Below are positions 58,700 through 64,000 of a stretch of DNA of 64,000 nt, one piece after another (positions within the stretch are counted from its first letter, which is position 1; each line of letters starts with the position of its first letter). Both the position numbers and the translations under genes were made by a program. Under the pieces are notes generated by a model. That model worked only from the letters and a program-made list of their open reading frames with translations, did not search any database and was not told the DNA's origin. Source of the DNA: an uncultured Bacillaceae bacterium (GTDB taxonomy: Bacteria; Bacillota; Bacilli; Bacillales; Bacillaceae_L); NCBI GenBank assembly GCA_947497585.1, contig CANMHG010000002.1, positions 1 to 64,000 on the forward strand, given 5' to 3'.

Positions 58700-59830
58700 T
58701 TATTCACCTTTAAACGCTCTTTTAACCTTTGCAAAGAAGCTATCGTGCTGCTCGTCAGGTGCCTCATGACCACTCAGGTCTGAAAACTCTCGTAATAATT
58801 GCTTTTGTTTCTCAGTTAATTTAGTTGGTGTAATAACACGTATTTGAATATGTTGATCTCCTTGGCCATATCCTCTTACATTTTGTACACCTTTACCACG
58901 TAAGCGGAATTTTGTCCCTGTCTGTGTACCAGCAGGAATCTTCAGCTTAACTTTACCATGCAGAGTCGGTACTTCTACTTCATCTCCTAAGGCAGCCTGA
59001 GCAAAAGTTATTGGCATTTCACAATAAATATCATCGCCATCTCTTTCGAAAAACTCGTGGCCTCTTACCTGGAATACTACATATAGATCACCTGGAGGTC
59101 CACCATTTACTCCTGGTTCCCCTTGACCTGATACACGCAATTGTTGACCATCATCAACTCCAGCAGGTATCTTAACATGGATTTTCTTACGTTTTTTCAC
59201 TTTACCTGTGCCGCTACAAGTTGAACATTTATGTGGTATTGATTTTCCAGTACCGTTACAGTGATTACACACACGTCTATTTACAATTCGACCAAATGGT
59301 GTGTTTTGTTCTACATTTAGTTGACCTGATCCATTACAATGAGAGCATGTACTTGCCTTTGTACCAGGTTTTGCCCCTGAACCGTCACACGTATCACATG
59401 TTTCTTCTCTTGGGATTTCGATGTCGGTTTCTTTACCAAATACCGCATCCTCAAACTTAAGTGTCATCGTATATTGTAAGTCAGCACCTTGTCTTGGTGC
59501 GTTCGGATCACGGCGTCTACCTCCGCCGCCAAAGATTGAGCTAAAGATATCTTCAAAGCCAAAGCCACCACCGAAATCTCCGCCGCCACCAAAGCCGCCA
59601 AACCCTTGATTCGGATCCGTATGACCAAACTGGTCATAGTGAGAACGTTTTTGGTCATCGCTTAAGACCTCATAAGCCTCTTTAACTTCTTTAAATTTCT
59701 CAGCAGCATCTTCAGCTTTGTTAATATCAGGATGGTATTGTTTCGATAGTTTTCTATAAGCTTTTTTTATTTCGTCTTTTGAAGCACTTTTGCTAACCCC
59801 GAGTACTTCGTAGTAATCTCGTTTACTCAT
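58700..59830 (-). CDS. dnaJ: Chaperone DnaJ
   Basis: A 376-residue Hsp40 co-chaperone that stimulates DnaK ATPase. The J-domain has the HPD motif ([11 protein letters not shown]). A long Gly/Phe region ([29 protein letters not shown]) and four CxxCxGxG zinc repeats ([32 protein letters not shown]) are all intact. The C-terminal substrate domains are complete. It follows dnaK with an intervening terminator-like hairpin. Confidence 0.97.
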   Translation of the reverse strand: MSKRDYYEVLGVSKSASKDEIKKAYRKLSKQYHPDINKAEDAAEKFKEVKEAYEVLSDDQKRSHYDQFGHTDPNQGFGGFGGGGDFGGGFGFEDIFSSIFGGGGRRRDPNAPRQGADLQYTMTLKFEDAVFGKETDIEIPREETCDTCDGSGAKPGTKASTCSHCNGSGQLNVEQNTPFGRIVNRRVCNHCNGTGKSIPHKCSTCSGTGKVKKRKKIHVKIPAGVDDGQQLRVSGQGEPGVNGGPPGDLYVVFQVRGHEFFERDGDDIYCEMPITFAQAALGDEVEVPTLHGKVKLKIPAGTQTGTKFRLRGKGVQNVRGYGQGDQHIQIRVITPTKLTEKQKQLLREFSDLSGHEAPDEQHDSFFAKVKRAFKGE

Positions 59831-59952
59831 TTAAAACCCACTCCCGCTTCCTTTCACATAAAGATTATTCTATCATTTCTCAAAAGTAAAAGGCAATATT
59901 TTGTATAGTTCCCTGACTGTTTAACATATTGATCGTTATTCTAGTCTACCTG

Positions 59953-59993
59953 AAAAAAGTCAAAGTCAAGGCATGCCTGACTTCGACTTTTTA
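59953..59993 (-). terminator. Hairpin terminator between dnaK and dnaJ
   Basis: AAAGTC-AAGTCA / TGACTT-GACTTT around GGCATGCC, itself a palindrome, with TTTTTT following on the minus strand. It should attenuate transcription of dnaJ and downstream genes. Confidence 0.8.
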
Positions 59994-60017
59994 CTTAATC
60001 ATGTACTCTAGGAAAGT

Positions 60018-61856
<1,839 letters not shown>

Positions 61857-61897
61857 TTACCTCCTATAAAAAAGTTTAGATACGTTATGTAAAACTA

Positions 61898-62488
61898 TTA
61901 TTGATTAACCTTGACCATTGATGGACGAATCACTCGATCCTTCAATTTATAGCCCTTTTGGAATTCTTCAATGACAACTCCTGATTCATATTCCGAATCC
62001 TCAACCTGCATAACTGCTTGGTGTAATTGTGGGTCAAACTGTTGTCCAACAGACTCAATTATTTCCACACCCTCATTTTTTAAAGCTTCTATCAAACCAC
62101 GGTAAACCATATCCATACCTTGAAGAAGGGTTTTCGTTTTTTCATCTTCAGCATCTATCTTCATAGCTCTTTCGAAGTTGTCGATGGATGATAACATATC
62201 AGAAATTAGGCTTTGTGCACGGTACTTCTGAGCTGCCTCTTGATCTAATCGAACACGGCGCTTGTAATTCTCAAAATCAGCCTGAACTCGATATAATTTA
62301 TTTTCAGATTCTTGAACTTGTTGTTCAAGGTCAGCGATTTTTTCATTGGCTTTCGTAAGCTCATCATTTTCTAAATTATCTACAACATTTTCACTTGTAG
62401 CTTCAGTTGACTCCATAGTAGTCTCCTCATTTGTATTCATTTCTTCTTGGTTTGTTACTTCTTCTTTAATTGTATTTTCGTTAGCCAA
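61898..62488 (-). CDS. grpE: Nucleotide exchange factor GrpE
   Basis: A co-chaperone of about 196 residues that releases ADP from DnaK. A variable acidic N-terminus rich in Glu/Asn/Thr precedes a long coiled coil with [30 protein letters not shown] and the compact C-terminal head ending [18 protein letters not shown]. The start is taken as TTG at 62488, 8 nt after GGGAGG. An earlier GTG (62497) is in frame but abuts that ribosome site. It is the second gene of the hrcA operon. Confidence 0.93.
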   Translation of the reverse strand: MANENTIKEEVTNQEEMNTNEETTMESTEATSENVVDNLENDELTKANEKIADLEQQVQESENKLYRVQADFENYKRRVRLDQEAAQKYRAQSLISDMLSSIDNFERAMKIDAEDEKTKTLLQGMDMVYRGLIEALKNEGVEIIESVGQQFDPQLHQAVMQVEDSEYESGVVIEEFQKGYKLKDRVIRPSMVKVNQ

Positions 62489-62597
62489 TTCTTTCACCTC
62501 CCTTAAATGTCTTAATAGGTATTATAGTGATGTCCAAATTAGTAGATTATGTAGTTGTGAGGGAGAGTCTCCTACTCCCTTACAAATATAGCCACTG

Positions 62598-63629
62598 TTA
62601 TTCATTTTGATACAGTTTTGTTAAGACATTTGACAGATCTGTACTCAATAGACTTAGCAAGCTTACAACACGTGAATACTCCATACGTGTTGGGCCAAGA
62701 ATGGCAATTGAACCTAATTGTTCAGTTCCAACAGTGTAGGTTGCAGTAATTAAACTACAATTCTCCATTGCACTAACTCTATTCTCTCTGCCAATTTTTA
62801 TACTAATGCCTGTTTGATTAGTTCGTAAAAGCTCATAAAACTCTTTTTCCTGTTCAATCATCGTTAATAAAGATCGTATCTTTTTAATGTCATTGAATTC
62901 AGGCTGACTTAACATATTTGTTTTGCCACCAAAATAGACTCTCTCAGATGATTGTAGATTAAATGTACCTGTTAACACATTCAATAAGCTGTCATAGTTA
63001 TTAATGTGAGATTTGAGTATTGTGGCTACCTCTTTGTAAATTTTATCGTTTAATTCAATAAGAGGAACACCAGTTAGACGCTCATTTAGGATGTTAACCA
63101 TTTTTTCAATTTCACTAGGATTGATTGAACCTGGGAATGTGATGGTACGATTTTCTACATGACCTGTGTCTGTAACGATGATTGCCACTGCGGTATCCCG
63201 ATTAATAGGAATGATTTGCAGTTTTTTCACGCGATTCTCATTCACTTCTGGGCCAAGAACAATTGAAGTATAACTCGTTAAGTCTGATAAAATCTGAGCA
63301 GACTTCTGTACCACTTTTTCCAACTCATAAATTCGTTCAGCAAAAATCGATTTTATTTCTTCTTTATCTTGTTTAGATACACTTTGCGGTGACAGTAGAT
63401 GATCTACATAATATCGGTAACCCTTCTCTGAAGGTACCCTTCCAGATGAACTATGGGTTTTCTCGATAAATCCTAAGTCTTCTAGGTCTGCCATTTCATT
63501 ACGAATTGTCGCAGAGCTAAAAGAGATGCCGTCTTTTTTCGACAATGATCTTGAACCTACTGGTTGGGCAGATTGTATAAAATCATCTATTATCACCTGA
63601 AGGATTAATAGCTGACGATCTGTTAACAA
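62598..63629 (-). CDS. hrcA: Heat-inducible transcription repressor HrcA
   Basis: A 343-residue repressor of class I heat-shock genes that binds CIRCE and is fed back by GroE. The N-terminal winged-helix has [53 protein letters not shown]. Start TTG at 63629, supported by GAGGTG. It is the first gene of hrcA-grpE-dnaK-dnaJ, with a perfect CIRCE 15 nt upstream, so it is autoregulated. Confidence 0.96.
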   Translation of the reverse strand: MLTDRQLLILQVIIDDFIQSAQPVGSRSLSKKDGISFSSATIRNEMADLEDLGFIEKTHSSSGRVPSEKGYRYYVDHLLSPQSVSKQDKEEIKSIFAERIYELEKVVQKSAQILSDLTSYTSIVLGPEVNENRVKKLQIIPINRDTAVAIIVTDTGHVENRTITFPGSINPSEIEKMVNILNERLTGVPLIELNDKIYKEVATILKSHINNYDSLLNVLTGTFNLQSSERVYFGGKTNMLSQPEFNDIKKIRSLLTMIEQEKEFYELLRTNQTGISIKIGRENRVSAMENCSLITATYTVGTEQLGSIAILGPTRMEYSRVVSLLSLLSTDLSNVLTKLYQNE

Positions 63630-63644
63630 GGAACATCACCTCTG

Positions 63645-63671
63645 TTAGCACTCAATACGTGTGAGTGCTAA
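63645..63671. promoter_or_regulatory. CIRCE operator of the hrcA-grpE-dnaK-dnaJ operon
   Basis: A perfect 9-9-9 inverted repeat, TTAGCACTC-N9-GAGTGCTAA. It is the HrcA binding site, just before hrcA. Confidence 0.97.
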
Positions 63672-63681
63672 TTCTAATAAT

Positions 63682-63710
63682 AAGTTACCAAATACATACC
63701 TCGATGTCAA
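63682..63710 (-). promoter_or_regulatory. Probable sigma-A promoter of the hrcA operon
   Basis: Minus-strand -35 TTGACA (63705-63710), a 17-bp spacer and -10 TAACTT (63682-63687). The -10 is weak but placed correctly just before CIRCE. Heat induction would follow loss of HrcA binding. Confidence 0.6.
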
Positions 63711-63713
63711 CGA

Positions 63714-64000
63714 TTAGATTACACCGATAAAAGCTTGAAATACTTCATTTCCGAGTAGCTTTCCAGTTCTCGTTAAACGTATCATTTCTTCTGTTTCTTC
63801 TAGCAATCCTTTTTCTTTTTGTTCGGATATTTGACGTCCGAAAACATTATGGATACATTTACCAAATCTATTTTCAAACTTACTTTTTGATATACCCGCT
63901 GTTTTTCTTAACCCAAGAAACAGCTCTTCTTCCATCTTTTCACTTATGCTAACTTTATGGGATTCAACATATGGAAAACCTGATTCCTCAACAAGAGACA
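63714..64000 (-). CDS. hemW: HemW-like radical-SAM protein, C-terminal part (cut by window edge)
   Basis: The frame runs open to the right edge and reads FPYVESHKVSISEKMEEELFLGLRKTAGISKSKFENRFGKCIHNVFGRQI...LTRTGKLLGNEVFQAFIGV. EEELFLGLRK.GI and LT.TGKLLGNEVFQ.F are the C-terminal HemN/HemW signatures. HemW is a haem chaperone of the oxygen-independent coproporphyrinogen oxidase family. In B. subtilis it lies next to hrcA, as here. The radical-SAM domain is outside the window. Confidence 0.88.
   Translation of the reverse strand, partial: SLVEESGFPYVESHKVSISEKMEEELFLGLRKTAGISKSKFENRFGKCIHNVFGRQISEQKEKGLLEETEEMIRLTRTGKLLGNEVFQAFIGVI

Overview
The window is low-GC Firmicute chromosome from a spore-forming Bacillaceae member. 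The gene order is essentially the Bacillus subtilis rpmG-pst-sodA-ispG-zur-nfo-sigA-dnaG-glyQS-era-phoH-floA-rpsU-dnaK-hrcA-hemW segment, read almost entirely from the minus strand. Sporulation-associated families (YqfC/YqfD, YqfZ, YqfX), sigma-A-like promoters, strong AAGGAGG ribosome sites and CIRCE/HrcA heat-shock control agree with this. I see no phage, plasmid, IS transposase or CRISPR array.

Layout: 1-2.8 kb holds 52-bp tandem hairpin repeats, a cysteine-poor L33 gene (rpmG) and a nucleotidyltransferase/glycosyltransferase pair. 2.9-8.4 kb holds a small membrane-protein pair and the pstSCAB-phoU phosphate operon behind a clear four-repeat PhoP box. 8.5-18.8 kb holds PBP2 (pbpA), an MFS permease, sodA, a DUF456 protein, a Na/Pi cotransporter with PhoU tail, yqgB, yqfZ, ispG and small proteins. 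18.9-25.5 kb holds yqfW, the znuC-znuB-zur zinc cluster, yqfU, yqfT, nfo and cshB. 25.7-35.1 kb holds yqfQ, ispH, yqfO-trmK, cccA, an acyl-CoA dehydrogenase, sigA-dnaG and a decayed yqxD. 35.5-43.6 kb holds ppsR-ccpN, T-box-controlled glyQS, recO, yqzL, era, cdd and dgkA. 43.6-52.8 kb holds ybeY, pgpH, phoH, yqfD, yqfC, the floA/nfeD membrane-microdomain genes, yqeY and rpsU. 53-64 kb holds a flavin-reductase-like gene, a second Na/Pi transporter, deoC, mtaB-rsmE-prmA, dnaJ-dnaK-grpE-hrcA and the C-terminal part of hemW.

The genes are mostly housekeeping: phosphate and zinc homeostasis, cell-wall synthesis, isoprenoid precursors (ispG and ispH), transcription and replication initiation (sigA, dnaG), tRNA and ribosome maturation (glyQS, era, ybeY, trmK, mtaB, rsmE, rpsU, prmA) and protein folding.

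The most unusual content lies between genes. Five intergenic copies of a roughly 130-bp nested palindrome all point the same way along the chromosome, whatever the direction of the neighbouring genes. Paired substitutions between copies preserve the base pairing. One copy carries a small hairpin insertion, and one has swapped its outer arms for a long perfect inverted repeat. Other notable items are a frameshifted, truncated yqxD relic between ppsR and dnaG, a zinc transporter operon without a binding-protein gene but with a candidate Zur site at its promoter, and an unlisted 47-codon yqzL gene upstream of recO.
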